Below, one piece after another: positions 6,019 through 13,605 of a stretch of DNA of 43,274 bases. The notes under the pieces were generated by a model, which was not told the origin of the DNA, made no database searches, and was given only the letters and a program-made list of their open reading frames with translations. The position numbers were made by a program, and so were the translations under genes. The stretch is from a virus, in IMG/VR virus record IMGVR_UViG_3300014838_000003, positions 1 to 43,274 of that record, one strand, 5' to 3'. Each line of letters starts with the position of its first letter. The first letter of the stretch is position 1.

Positions 6019-7977
6019 CTATGCCACCGTCACGAGCGTCAGCAAGACGTCGCCTTCCATGTCCGGGACGCCGTTGCCGGGGTCGCGCGTGAGCCCCGGA
6101 GGCGCGCCGTTCGAGGTGGTCCACTGGTAGTCCTGGAGGATCGCCTGCACTTGCGACACGCCGTCCGTCCCCGCCGGGTCCGGCACCCACAACGTCACCG
6201 ACCCGGCCGCTAGCCGGTAGGCGTTCACGATGTTGGCGAGAAGCTCCTGCCCGGTGACGCCCTGGGGGTCGGCCTGGCCCAGCGGGTTGCGACCCTGCTG
6301 ATCGCGGCGACAGGCGACGGTGACCGTGTAGACCGGCGCCAGAGTGGCGAGCACGGACCAGAGCTGGATGTCGGGCTGGCGCGCGCCCACGAGCGTCACC
6401 TGGAGCTGCACCGATTGGCCGATGGTCCCCTGCGGGAAGCAGCAGACCAGGCGATCGTTGGTGGGGGCGACGGCGACGGGGAGCGCGGTCCACGCCGCGT
6501 TCAGGGAGTTGAGACGGAAGCTGACCGTGATGGCAAGGGGGTTGAGGGTCGCGTTGTTCATGATGAACTCGACCGACGCGAACCGCTTGTTGGTCGAGGG
6601 GGTGTCGAAGTCGTAGAAGCTGGAGACGATGGTGCCGTCGCTGGACGACGCTCCGGCCGCGGGCTGGAGGATGTACCAGTTTGCGGTCCCATCGTGCTCG
6701 GCGATCGAGCCGCCGGGGCCAAGCGCGCAAGCGTAGTGCGTCCCGGTGGTGGACGCCGCCCCCGCGACCGGGTTGCCGATGTCGGAGACGGCGCCCGTGG
6801 TGAGGCGGTAGCGCTTGGTGTTGAGCCCCGGCCAAGAGAGGTAGAGCCAGCTCGCGTCCGAGGAGAGCTGACCATGAGCGGTTGCGCCCGCCCCTCCCGG
6901 CTGGAAGGCCGCGTCGAGCTGGGTGTAGTCGTCGAAGGTGGAGAGCGTCGACCCGCTCAATTCGTAGATGACCGGGTACATCGCACCCGTCGCGGTCGAC
7001 CCCCAGCACAGGATGTAGGTCACCCCATTGGCGGTCTCGATGTCGAGCGGGACCTCGTCGACGACCCCGATCAGGACGGCGTCGGTCCCGTTGAAGGTGT
7101 AAAGCTCGCCGGTGTGGGTGCCGAACACGAGGCCGTCGACGCCGCATCCGATGATGTCGATGGGGGATTCCAGGATGGGGCAGGTATACACCAGCACCCC
7201 TGCCGCGGGAAAGGGCGGGGCGAACTGGTAAATCTCGCAAGGGGTCACCCCGACCGTGGCGGGCCGGGCGTTGCATACGCACCATAGGGAGCCCGCGAAG
7301 TAGGCCAGGGACAAGACGCTGAGTTGGGAGGTCTCGACCTGGGAGATCGTGACGTATCGCTGGTCGCCGGAGAGGAGGGCGGCCTGGAAGACGCCTCCGG
7401 TGAGGGTCGCGAAGTACGTCTCCCCGCGGTTCAGACCGTGCGTGATGATGCTGGTGGGGGTGCCGGTGACGGTGGCCGGGAACGACAAGGGCGTCGTCTG
7501 GAACTTCTGAATCTCAGCGCCGCCGTCCAGGAACGCCATGAACGCCCCGCCGCCCCCGCCGGGCGACACGGAGATCGACTTGCCCTGCCCCGACAGCGCC
7601 ACCAGCGCCGACGCCGTCGTCTGCGAGGTGTAGTTGCCCGCGCACGTCAGGTGCCCGGGCTTGGAGGTGTCGACCTGTTGCGAGGAGTAATACTGGTTCG
7701 CGGTCGCGTAGACCACTTGACGCTCGCCGCCCGACCAGTCGCCCTGAGAGACGCTGGGGTAGCGGCCGTAGCGGTCGCTGCTCGACGGCGATGCGATCTG
7801 GACCAGGTGCGTCTCATCCTGGAGGTCGGTGCTCTGCTGCCAGCCCGTGTTGGGGGCCATCACATAGCCCATCATCTGAATGTCGCCGGTTGCGACGTCG
7901 AGGAAGCCCAGCGCCAGGTCGTAGGTGGGGCCGACCAGGGCCATCTTGTCGGGGGTGAGCGCGCCGATGTAGCTCAT
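6019..7977 (-). CDS. Large beta-rich virion protein, probable tail component
   Basis: This 652-residue protein is made of alternating short beta strands and Gly/Ser/Thr-rich turns, for example repeated segments of the type DGLVFGTHTGELYTFNGTD and TANWYILQP. This suggests a beta-propeller in the middle, followed by a C-terminal beta domain (LWSVLATLAPVYTVTVACRRD). Such proteins are common in short-tailed phage tails. It lies between the ClpX-like ATPase (ATGA overlap) and the terminal membrane-protein gene. I see no enzymatic motif. I call it a virion protein from composition, length and position; the exact tail role is unknown. Confidence 0.7.
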   Translation of the reverse strand: MSYIGALTPDKMALVGPTYDLALGFLDVATGDIQMMGYVMAPNTGWQQSTDLQDETHLVQIASPSSSDRYGRYPSVSQGDWSGGERQVVYATANQYYSSQQVDTSKPGHLTCAGNYTSQTTASALVALSGQGKSISVSPGGGGGAFMAFLDGGAEIQKFQTTPLSFPATVTGTPTSIITHGLNRGETYFATLTGGVFQAALLSGDQRYVTISQVETSQLSVLSLAYFAGSLWCVCNARPATVGVTPCEIYQFAPPFPAAGVLVYTCPILESPIDIIGCGVDGLVFGTHTGELYTFNGTDAVLIGVVDEVPLDIETANGVTYILCWGSTATGAMYPVIYELSGSTLSTFDDYTQLDAAFQPGGAGATAHGQLSSDASWLYLSWPGLNTKRYRLTTGAVSDIGNPVAGAASTTGTHYACALGPGGSIAEHDGTANWYILQPAAGASSSDGTIVSSFYDFDTPSTNKRFASVEFIMNNATLNPLAITVSFRLNSLNAAWTALPVAVAPTNDRLVCCFPQGTIGQSVQLQVTLVGARQPDIQLWSVLATLAPVYTVTVACRRDQQGRNPLGQADPQGVTGQELLANIVNAYRLAAGSVTLWVPDPAGTDGVSQVQAILQDYQWTTSNGAPPGLTRDPGNGVPDMEGDVLLTLVTVA

Positions 7978-9011
7978 CAGGCGGCCTCGGCCCGTTGCAG
8001 CCGTGCGCTCTTCGAGGCGACGGCGCGGGCGTCCAAGATCAGCTCGTCGCCGGGGCGGGCCTCGCGCCGTGGGCGCCAGAGCATGTCGGCGAGGATCGGT
8101 TCGAGGGCGCGGGCGCCAAGAGCCCGCTCCTGAGCCATGCCCGCAATGGTCATCATCGCCCCCTCGTCCACGCCGAGGGCGAGCCCCTCGTCGGCCATGC
8201 GCTCCACCCAGCGGGGTACGAGCTGCTCGCGCAGGATGCGAATGAGGTGGTCCACCTTCAGCGGCGGCAGGGTGAGGATGGTGGCGAAGCGGCCCATCAG
8301 CTCGGGGATGAAGCCGTACTCGATGAAGTCCTCCGGCGTGGCGGTCAGGTAGAGCCGCTCATCCCAGGGCTTCTTGTCCCACAGCGCGATGGTGTCGTTC
8401 AGCCCCACGAAGGCGCCCATGCCGACGTGCAGGACGTGGCTGGTCTGGAAGAGGATGCCGGGCTTGTCCTCGTCCTCGCGGATGTTGGCCTCAGTCCCCT
8501 CGACCAGCTTCAGCAGCTCGTACTGGAGAACCTTCCCGACCTCGCGCTCGCCGGGCACCGCGGTCTTGTTGGTGCGGAGCTTGTCCATCTCATCCATGAG
8601 CACGACACCCCACCGCTCGGCGCGGGGGAGGTGGTCACGCAGCGAGATGGGCCGACCCTGCGCGTTCTCCTCGCGCTGGGCCCGGGAGAGCAGCCCGAGA
8701 TACATGGTCACGAGGTCGCGACCGTGGTAGCCGACGTCGGAGAACTCGGTCACCGCGACCTCGCACCAGCAGACCGGGATGGCGCGCAGCAGGGCCTTCA
8801 CGGTGTAGGTCTTGCCGACCCCGGTGGGGCCGACGATGAGGATGTTGCCGCCGTGCCAGTCGCGGTCCATGACGGCGGCAACCATGTGGTCGCGCAGCGT
8901 CACCGCGAGGCGGTGCTTGAAGTCCTCCAGCCCCGCCACGGTGCGGTCCATCGACTTGATCATGGCCTCGACCGACGGGATGTCGTCGAGGCTCTGCGGC
9001 GGCGTGAACAT
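7977..9011 (-). CDS. ClpX-like AAA+ unfoldase in the virion gene block
   Basis: This 344-residue AAA+ protein aligns with the ClpX ATPase core. It has Walker A GPTGVGKT (61-68), pore-1 loop GYHG (94-97, compare GYVG in ClpX), Walker B VVLMDEMDK (136-144), the ELLKLVEGTE helix (165-174), sensor-1 region VLHVGMGAFVGL (193-204), the FIPELMGRF arginine-finger segment (234-242) and sensor-2 GAR (299-301). The N-terminal zinc domain of ClpX is missing, and I see no IGF-type ClpP-docking loop between about 205 and 228. It therefore probably unfolds or remodels a protein without ClpP, for example a virion or host factor. I chose ATG 9011, which overlaps the adaptor gene's stop (ATGA); a GTG at 9044 lies inside that gene. 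Confidence 0.9.
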   Translation of the reverse strand: MFTPPQSLDDIPSVEAMIKSMDRTVAGLEDFKHRLAVTLRDHMVAAVMDRDWHGGNILIVGPTGVGKTYTVKALLRAIPVCWCEVAVTEFSDVGYHGRDLVTMYLGLLSRAQREENAQGRPISLRDHLPRAERWGVVLMDEMDKLRTNKTAVPGEREVGKVLQYELLKLVEGTEANIREDEDKPGILFQTSHVLHVGMGAFVGLNDTIALWDKKPWDERLYLTATPEDFIEYGFIPELMGRFATILTLPPLKVDHLIRILREQLVPRWVERMADEGLALGVDEGAMMTIAGMAQERALGARALEPILADMLWRPRREARPGDELILDARAVASKSARLQRAEAA

Positions 9012-9898
9012 CAGACGTCCAGTGTGCTCTTGGGCCGCGACCACGGGATCGCGCGCTGGAGGTCGTTCCTGATCTGGGTCGCCCGGCTCATGTACCAGGC
9101 CGCCGTCTGCTGGGCGAACCCCGGCGGCTGCGCGTTCTGGTCGGCCTGGACGGTCTGGGAGGCCATGCGGGTGCGTGGGGTCTCCCCGAAGCCCTGGAGC
9201 TGGGCGGCGGCGTACCAGAGCACCACGTCCGCGGCGACGTCGTCGACGTCCGAGAGCGAGCGGTAGGGCGCCGTGTAGTTGACCTCGACGGTCGAGCCCG
9301 GCGTGAACATCTGGGAGCGAGCGATGGTGAGCGTGGTGCGCTCCCGGGTCCAGCCGGTCAGCGGCCGAAAGCGGTTGGTCGAGCTGGGGACCTCACGGAC
9401 CATTATCGACCGGATGTAGATGTCCGGGATATTGAAGTCGCTGGGCAGCGTGTAGTCCCATTGCATCGTTTGGAGCGTGATCGAGGTGTCCTGAGCCTCC
9501 CGGAAGCGGTAGGGGTACAGGAAGAGCAGGCCGCCGTAGAGGGCCTGGAGCATGTTGGAATCGCGCCAGCGGACCTGCCGCTTGTAGACGATCACGTTGG
9601 CCTGGCCGACCGGCGGGGCGGTGCCGAAAAGCAGCCAGCCGGTATTGCAGTCGACGTAGACGTTGCCCGCGCTGACCTCGTCGGGGTCGTAGACGATCGG
9701 CACCGTGAACCCGTTGGAGGTCACGACGAGCTGATCGTCGTCGTTGATCTTGACCTGAGTGCATTTCGCCTCGGTCGCGATGCCGTTCATGGAAAACTGC
9801 TCGACCGCCCGCTTGGGGTGGTCGTCGACCAGCTCGCGCAGCCGCTTCAGCCACCCCTGATCGTCGCGCCCGCTCTCTGGCCCCCACGGTCCACTCAT
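9011..9898 (-). CDS. Adaptor / head-tail connector-like virion protein
   Basis: The 295-residue protein contains MLQALYGGLLFLYPYRF (about 115-131), SDFNIPDIYIRSIMVRE, an arginine/beta segment WTRERTTLTI, and PGSTVEVNYTAPY. This order (helical tube start, a Leu-Pro strand, then a 'TL..PG..v.V.Y' strand pair, then a helical C-terminus) is shared by many phage adaptor or tail-completion proteins that sit under the portal. It is embedded between a tail glycosidase-like gene and the ClpX-like gene, with ATGA overlaps on both sides. A tail-tube or stopper protein is the alternative. Confidence 0.6.
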   Translation of the reverse strand: MSGPWGPESGRDDQGWLKRLRELVDDHPKRAVEQFSMNGIATEAKCTQVKINDDDQLVVTSNGFTVPIVYDPDEVSAGNVYVDCNTGWLLFGTAPPVGQANVIVYKRQVRWRDSNMLQALYGGLLFLYPYRFREAQDTSITLQTMQWDYTLPSDFNIPDIYIRSIMVREVPSSTNRFRPLTGWTRERTTLTIARSQMFTPGSTVEVNYTAPYRSLSDVDDVAADVVLWYAAAQLQGFGETPRTRMASQTVQADQNAQPPGFAQQTAAWYMSRATQIRNDLQRAIPWSRPKSTLDV

Positions 9899-11241
9899 GG
9901 CCTTGGCACCCCGATGATGAAGTCCTGGAGCGATCCTAGCGCGGCCGGGCCCGGGTCGGCGATGAACTCGCCGCGGAAGCCGAAGCCGAACTGCTCCTGC
10001 GACGTCGATTCGTCGGCGAGGCTCGCGTACTCGACGGCGACGAGGGGCTGCGCGAGCGCCTCGCTGGAGCGGCTGGTGTCGTGGACCGACACGCTGTAGT
10101 AGGACGGCGTCCCCGTGGAGATGGCGAGCGTCTGACTGCTGGTGGACTGGTTGGCGAGGCTGACGTCGTGGGTGACCACGTCCGGCCCCAGGGCCAAGAT
10201 GCCGAGGCTGCCCATCAGCCGGTACATGGTGGTGTAGGTCGAGCCGTGGGCGTCGTTCAGGGTGTTGTAGCCGCCCACGGTCCAGGTCGAGCCATTGGCT
10301 CGCAGCGAGTTGTTCTCCAGCACCCCCAGGCCCACGCTGAAGTTCGTGACCATGCTATTGATCACAGTCGACATGTCGGTGGTGCTGGTCTGCCCGGGAG
10401 GGCCGCCGGAGACGAAGAGCTGGGTGGGGTTGAAGGACATCGCGCAGGGCGTGTAGACGAAGGTGCTCGCCCCCATCGTCTGATCGCCCTGCTGGGCGGC
10501 GATCTCTTTTGCCTCGGTCCATCCCGCGTTGATGACCTTGGTGTAGGTGGCCGAGGTGTCGTTCCAGTAGTCCACCTTCATCAGCGGCTCACAGTAGGCG
10601 GTCATGGTCTGCCCCAGCTCGACCTGGACGATGAGGTTGCCCGGGTCGTCGTACTTGGCCTGGAGCTGCTGGAAGAGGTTGGCGACGGCCGCCGTGTAGT
10701 TGGCCGTCCACCACCGCCCGACCGGCGTCGACGCGCTGTTGGTGATCGCGGGGCCGTCCAGGGTCATTGCCCACGCGGGGGCGCTCTCCCCCAGCATGAC
10801 CCGGACGATGATGTTCCAGCCGTAGCCCGCCGAGATGGCGTTGGAGATCGCGGTGTCGATCTGCGAGGTGTTGAGCGCCCCTCCGTTGGTCGCCTGGAGG
10901 TCCGACCAGTTGACCTGCTCGACGAAGCCCTGGAGGTAGCCACCCAGGCCGCTCGCGAGGGCGGTGCTGTACCCGTGCCGGTCGTAGAGGCCGATCGCTC
11001 GCTTGCCGGTCCCCACCGGGTCGTTGGCGGCGAGCGCCGTGGCGAAGTTGGCCCATTGGTAGTTGGCGATGCCGAGGCCCCAATACCCAAGCTGGTCGCC
11101 GGGCAGCTCCACGCTTCGCATCCCGATCGCCTGGATGCCGTAGTTGAGGGTGTTGACCAGATCGGTCGCGGTCGCGTTCCCGCCCCCGGAGGCCATGGAC
11201 GCCAGCGTCCCGGTCTGGATGTGGATAGGCGTACCGCCCAT
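9895..11241 (-). CDS. Tail protein with a glycoside-hydrolase-like TIM-barrel domain
   Basis: Residues about 55-330 of this 448-residue protein look like a glycosidase barrel. It has YWGLGIANYQWANF, then GFVEQVNWSDLQ (106-115), a helix (IDTAISNAISAGYGW), the strand IIVRVMLGESAPAWAM (144-159), and IVQVELGQ (E208 a possible acid/base). These order and strand-end residues resemble GH clan A-type enzymes acting on polysaccharides. The C-terminal 110 residues are beta-rich. In a virion gene block this suggests a receptor-binding or polysaccharide-degrading tail protein. The catalytic pair is not certain: the second Glu would need alignment. ATG start with ATGA overlap to the next gene. Confidence 0.62.
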   Translation of the reverse strand: MGGTPIHIQTGTLASMASGGGNATATDLVNTLNYGIQAIGMRSVELPGDQLGYWGLGIANYQWANFATALAANDPVGTGKRAIGLYDRHGYSTALASGLGGYLQGFVEQVNWSDLQATNGGALNTSQIDTAISNAISAGYGWNIIVRVMLGESAPAWAMTLDGPAITNSASTPVGRWWTANYTAAVANLFQQLQAKYDDPGNLIVQVELGQTMTAYCEPLMKVDYWNDTSATYTKVINAGWTEAKEIAAQQGDQTMGASTFVYTPCAMSFNPTQLFVSGGPPGQTSTTDMSTVINSMVTNFSVGLGVLENNSLRANGSTWTVGGYNTLNDAHGSTYTTMYRLMGSLGILALGPDVVTHDVSLANQSTSSQTLAISTGTPSYYSVSVHDTSRSSEALAQPLVAVEYASLADESTSQEQFGFGFRGEFIADPGPAALGSLQDFIIGVPRP

Positions 11242-11250
11242 TGCGGTGCC

Positions 11251-11700
11251 CTACAGCAGCGAGAAGGTGAAGCCGTTGGCGGCAACACCGATCACGATGC
11301 CGCTCGCGTTGACAGCGATGGTCGAGGGGGTCAGCGAGCCGTACCAGAGGATGTGGCCGCCACCGAGGGTCGAGGCGTCCGCAAACCCGGCCGAGAGCAG
11401 CGGCGTGGACCCGGTGGACCAGGCCGCCGTCGAGGTGGCGAAGCTGACGCCGGTCGCCCAGCTCACGCTGGCGGGGAGGACGCCGGTCGCGGTCGGGAAG
11501 TTGGTCGAGTTGTTGGTCACCGCGGGCCGGGCGTAGGAGCCCGTCGAGGTGGGCTCCCCGGCGAGGATGGAGGCGTCCGTCTGCGAGCCGTTGATGGCGG
11601 CCGTGGAGAGGAAGGCGTAGATCGTCGACCACGTCGGCAACGCGGTGTTGCCGAAGATCGCGTTGAGGACCTTGGCCTCCAGGTAGTTACTCAGTGGCAC
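11251..11700 (-). CDS. Small virion/tail-fibre-associated protein
   Basis: This is a 149-residue beta-rich protein. The N-terminus MPLSNYLEAKVLNAIFGNTALPTWSTIYAFLSTA followed by a SYARPAV segment is the recognisable layout of a widespread small phage protein (NYLE..LL...F........yvaLsta ... GYaR). It is usually encoded among tail-fibre and head proteins and thought to be a virion component. GTG start at 11700 behind GGAGA. It precedes the glycosidase-like tail gene by 9 nt. Function is not known beyond the virion association. Confidence 0.75.
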   Translation of the reverse strand: MPLSNYLEAKVLNAIFGNTALPTWSTIYAFLSTAAINGSQTDASILAGEPTSTGSYARPAVTNNSTNFPTATGVLPASVSWATGVSFATSTAAWSTGSTPLLSAGFADASTLGGGHILWYGSLTPSTIAVNASGIVIGVAANGFTFSLL

Positions 11701-11754
11701 CGTCGTCTCCTCGTGACGAAGGGCGAGGGCGGTGTGACCGCCCCCGCCCGACGC

Positions 11755-11799
11755 TTACCGGCGCCCCTTGCGCCGCTTTCCGCCCCTGCGCTGCCGCAT
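11755..11799 (-). CDS. Arg-rich micro-protein, 14 aa (MRQRRGGKRRKGRR)
   Basis: ATG at 11799 is preceded by GGAGGAAA at a good distance, and the frame closes at TAA 11755-11757. The peptide is almost entirely Arg, Lys and Gly. It lies in a 204-bp gap between virion genes, in the same strand, and echoes the basic C-termini of the proteins at 12495 and 12672. The reading frame stays open upstream to a GTG giving 36 residues, but the ribosome-binding site supports the short form. A DNA- or RNA-binding role would fit the charge. This is speculative, as such short frames arise by chance. Confidence 0.35.
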   Translation of the reverse strand: MRQRRGGKRRKGRR

Positions 11800-11904
11800 G
11801 GACTTTCCTCCAACCCGACCCGCCAGTTGTGGGGAGCCATCCCGCCGAAGCGGCGCTCTCACCCGCGGGGTTCGAAACCCGCCGGGCCGGTAGATGACCG
11901 AAGT

Positions 11905-12246
11905 TTACGACGCCGGATACACGACCAGGATGGCCGTGTTCTGGCCGACTGTGTTGCTGGAGCTGTCGAGGACCGCCACGTTGAGGATCAGCTTCCCCAC
12001 CATCGCGGGCGTGATCTGGAACAGGCACTCGTAGATGCCGGTCGAGATCGTGGCCGAGGTGACCGACGTGAAGCTGCCGCCGGGTTGTCTCCACCGGAAG
12101 ACGATGCTCCCCCCCGACGGCAGCGCCAAGGGGAGCTTCGTGACGGGGTCCACGACAGCCGCCCACCAGTTGACCGACCTCGGCGAGAGGTAGGGCTGGA
12201 GCGGCGGATCGAACCACGTCTGGACCTCCTGAGCTGCGACGACCAT
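11905..12246 (-). CDS. Beta-sandwich virion protein, 113 aa
   Basis: After a short N-terminus (EVQTWFDPPLQPYLSPRSVNWWAAVVD) the protein is a beta-sandwich-like domain: IVFRWRQPGGSFTSVTSATISTGIYECLFQITPAMVGKL and NVAVLDSSSNTVGQNTAILVVYPAS. This Ig-like pattern, with strands ending in a hydrophobic VVYP, is common in head-decoration and tail domains. ATG start at 12246, downstream of the stop of the next upstream gene by 3 nt. No catalytic residues. Role assigned by position only. Confidence 0.68.
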   Translation of the reverse strand: MVVAAQEVQTWFDPPLQPYLSPRSVNWWAAVVDPVTKLPLALPSGGSIVFRWRQPGGSFTSVTSATISTGIYECLFQITPAMVGKLILNVAVLDSSSNTVGQNTAILVVYPAS

Positions 12247-12249
12247 CGG

Positions 12250-12495
12250 CTACCAGTCGACCGGCCCCTGGGGCTCCGACTGCGCCCAGGTCTCGGGGTT
12301 GGACCACGGGGTCGCCTTCACGGTGAAGCCCGACCGGCCGCCGCTCTGGGCGATCGTGTTGGGCTTGACCCCGCCGTCGTCGTGGATGGTCTGGGAAGGC
12401 GCTCCGCGGTTGACGGGCATCTCGTTGGCGCACATCGGGTAGGTCGCCGCGGTGCGTCGGAACGGGAGCTTCAGGTGGATGTTGGCCTTGGCCAT
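12250..12495 (-). CDS. Hypothetical virion-block protein, 81 aa
   Basis: Starts at ATG 12495 (MAKANIHLKLPFRRTAATYPMC), overlapping the stop of the upstream micro-gene. The product has a polar, Pro/Gly-containing sequence with KPNTIAQSGGRSGFTVKATPW in the middle and ends with Trp. No fold is obvious. It lies in a run of short genes between head proteins and fibre proteins, all in one operon. I cannot name a function. Confidence 0.65.
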   Translation of the reverse strand: MAKANIHLKLPFRRTAATYPMCANEMPVNRGAPSQTIHDDGGVKPNTIAQSGGRSGFTVKATPWSNPETWAQSEPQGPVDW

Positions 12496-12671
12496 CAGTG
12501 ACGCCTCCGACGGCGGCGCTTCTTCTGCTGAGAGGGCGCCGGGGTGATGGGTGCTGGTTGGTTGGGCCCGACCATCCCGACCTGCCCCCCGATCACGTTC
12601 GGGACGCCCGGTGAGCGCGTAAGGGTGGGCGACCCCACCGAGCCGGGCAGGTTGGGGTAGACAGCGGGCAT
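12495..12671 (-). CDS. Small Pro-rich protein with a poly-Arg tail, 58 aa
   Basis: ATG at 12671 and TGA overlapping the next gene's ATG (ATGA). The first 48 residues are Pro/Gly-rich and probably disordered (PAVYPNLPGSVGSPTLTR and onward); the end is QQKKRRRRRRH. The 3' coupling on one side and the strong basic tail are the evidence that it is expressed. A role in neutralising packaged DNA, or as a linker of virion proteins, is conceivable but unproven. Confidence 0.55.
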   Translation of the reverse strand: MPAVYPNLPGSVGSPTLTRSPGVPNVIGGQVGMVGPNQPAPITPAPSQQKKRRRRRRH

Positions 12672-12860
12672 CTACTTGCGGCGCCGACGCGCCGTCGCCT
12701 TGCGGCCCTTCCCCTTCTTCGCGACGCGCTTGCGCTTCGGCGGGGGCGGGGGCGGCATCGGGGGCATCCCTCCGCCGCCCAGGCCGCCCATTGCGCCGAG
12801 GCCGGGGCCTCCGCCGGGGAGGCCGGAGCCCGTGTCGGTGGTCGGCGGCATGACGCTCAT
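12672..12860 (-). CDS. Small Gly/Pro-rich protein with a basic C-terminus, 62 aa
   Basis: The sequence has a Gly/Met/Pro-rich half (GGLGGGGMPPMPPPPPP) followed by KRKRVAKKGKGRKATARRRRK. It is one of several small late-region proteins with low-complexity N-termini and protamine-like C-termini. It lies directly after the gene at 12865. No defined fold. Possible DNA-binding or condensing protein; inference from composition. Confidence 0.55.
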   Translation of the reverse strand: MSVMPPTTDTGSGLPGGGPGLGAMGGLGGGGMPPMPPPPPPKRKRVAKKGKGRKATARRRRK

Positions 12861-12864
12861 CGCG

Positions 12865-13098
12865 CTACGGGGTGAAGTCCGAGAACTTGTTGCCCGAGCT
12901 GGTGATCAGCTCTGCCGACTTCGAGTCGGAGTAGTGCGACTTGCCGCTGTCCTCCGGGCCGATCTGGGAGAAGCTGGTCGGAGCCGACTGCTTGGTCGTC
13001 TCTGTGCGCCCGGCGATCTCCTCTGCGGAGTTGAACCGCTGCGCGACGGGGACGCCCCGCTCGCCCTTGGTGATGATGCCGCCCTTACCACGAGCCAT
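12865..13098 (-). CDS. Small hypothetical protein, 77 aa
   Basis: ATG at 13098 follows GGAGGAAG, which fixes this start against longer readings. The N-terminus MARGKGGIITKGERG is similar to that of the protein at 28244 (MARRKGGIHIKAKNRG), suggesting a distant relation. The rest is Ser/Thr-rich and polar (SAEEIAGRTETTKQSAPTS and on), likely flexible. It lies between a beta-rich virion protein and the basic miniproteins. Function unknown. Confidence 0.68.
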   Translation of the reverse strand: MARGKGGIITKGERGVPVAQRFNSAEEIAGRTETTKQSAPTSFSQIGPEDSGKSHYSDSKSAELITSSGNKFSDFTP

Positions 13099-13112
13099 GT
13101 GATCTTCCTCCG

Positions 13113-13595
13113 TTATCCGATGCAGAGCCAGTTGAGCCCGAAGACCGTGTTGGCCTGCGAGGCGGTCAGGGTGCCCGTGGTGTTGATGGTGAAGCCGGTC
13201 ACGGTCTTGCCCGACGTCGTGAAGATGGCGGCGAACGGGAAGGCAGCGGTCGCCTGGGTGATCGCCTGGAGCCAGATGAAGAGCTGCGCGTTGGTCGTGA
13301 CCGGCGAGACGGTCAGGGTCAGCGCGTAGGGGAAGAGCACGGTGAGCACAAGCCCACCGGAGGGGGTCGCGGAGCCGGTCCCGAAGGTCAGGCTGCCCCG
13401 GAAGGGGTTGGACCCGCCCAGGATCACGGGCGCAGGCGGCGTGGTGCCCGCCGCGGCGCCCGCGGTCGCGGTCAGGTTGAGGGTCGGCCCGACCTGATCG
13501 AAGTTGCCCGAGATGAAACCGGCGAAGATGCCGACATCGACCTGGGGCCATGCCGAGTCGCCCGCGAGGGTTCTTGCGTCGAGTGTGCTGGGCAT
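13113..13595 (-). CDS. Beta-rich virion protein, 160 aa
   Basis: ATG at 13595 behind GAGAGGAC. The protein is dominated by Thr/Gly/Ala-rich strands (NLTATAGAAAGTTPPAP; GLVLTVLFPYALTLTVSP) with almost no charge, typical of capsid decoration or tail proteins. It lies two genes downstream of the major capsid gene, in the same operon. A capsid decoration or minor head protein is the best guess from the position. Confidence 0.62.
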   Translation of the reverse strand: MPSTLDARTLAGDSAWPQVDVGIFAGFISGNFDQVGPTLNLTATAGAAAGTTPPAPVILGGSNPFRGSLTFGTGSATPSGGLVLTVLFPYALTLTVSPVTTNAQLFIWLQAITQATAAFPFAAIFTTSGKTVTGFTINTTGTLTASQANTVFGLNWLCIG

Positions 13596-13605
13596 TTCGT
13601 CCTCT

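Noticed and set aside
11850-11895. tRNA-like T-arm (GGGGTTCGAAACCC)
   Set aside because: The stem would need an 8-nt loop or mispaired ends, and no matching acceptor or anticodon arm is present on either strand. It is an isolated hairpin in an intergenic gap.
10081-12501. 806-codon open frame on the plus strand
   Set aside because: It crosses several coupled minus-strand virion genes and their ribosome-binding sites; its composition is not protein-like.
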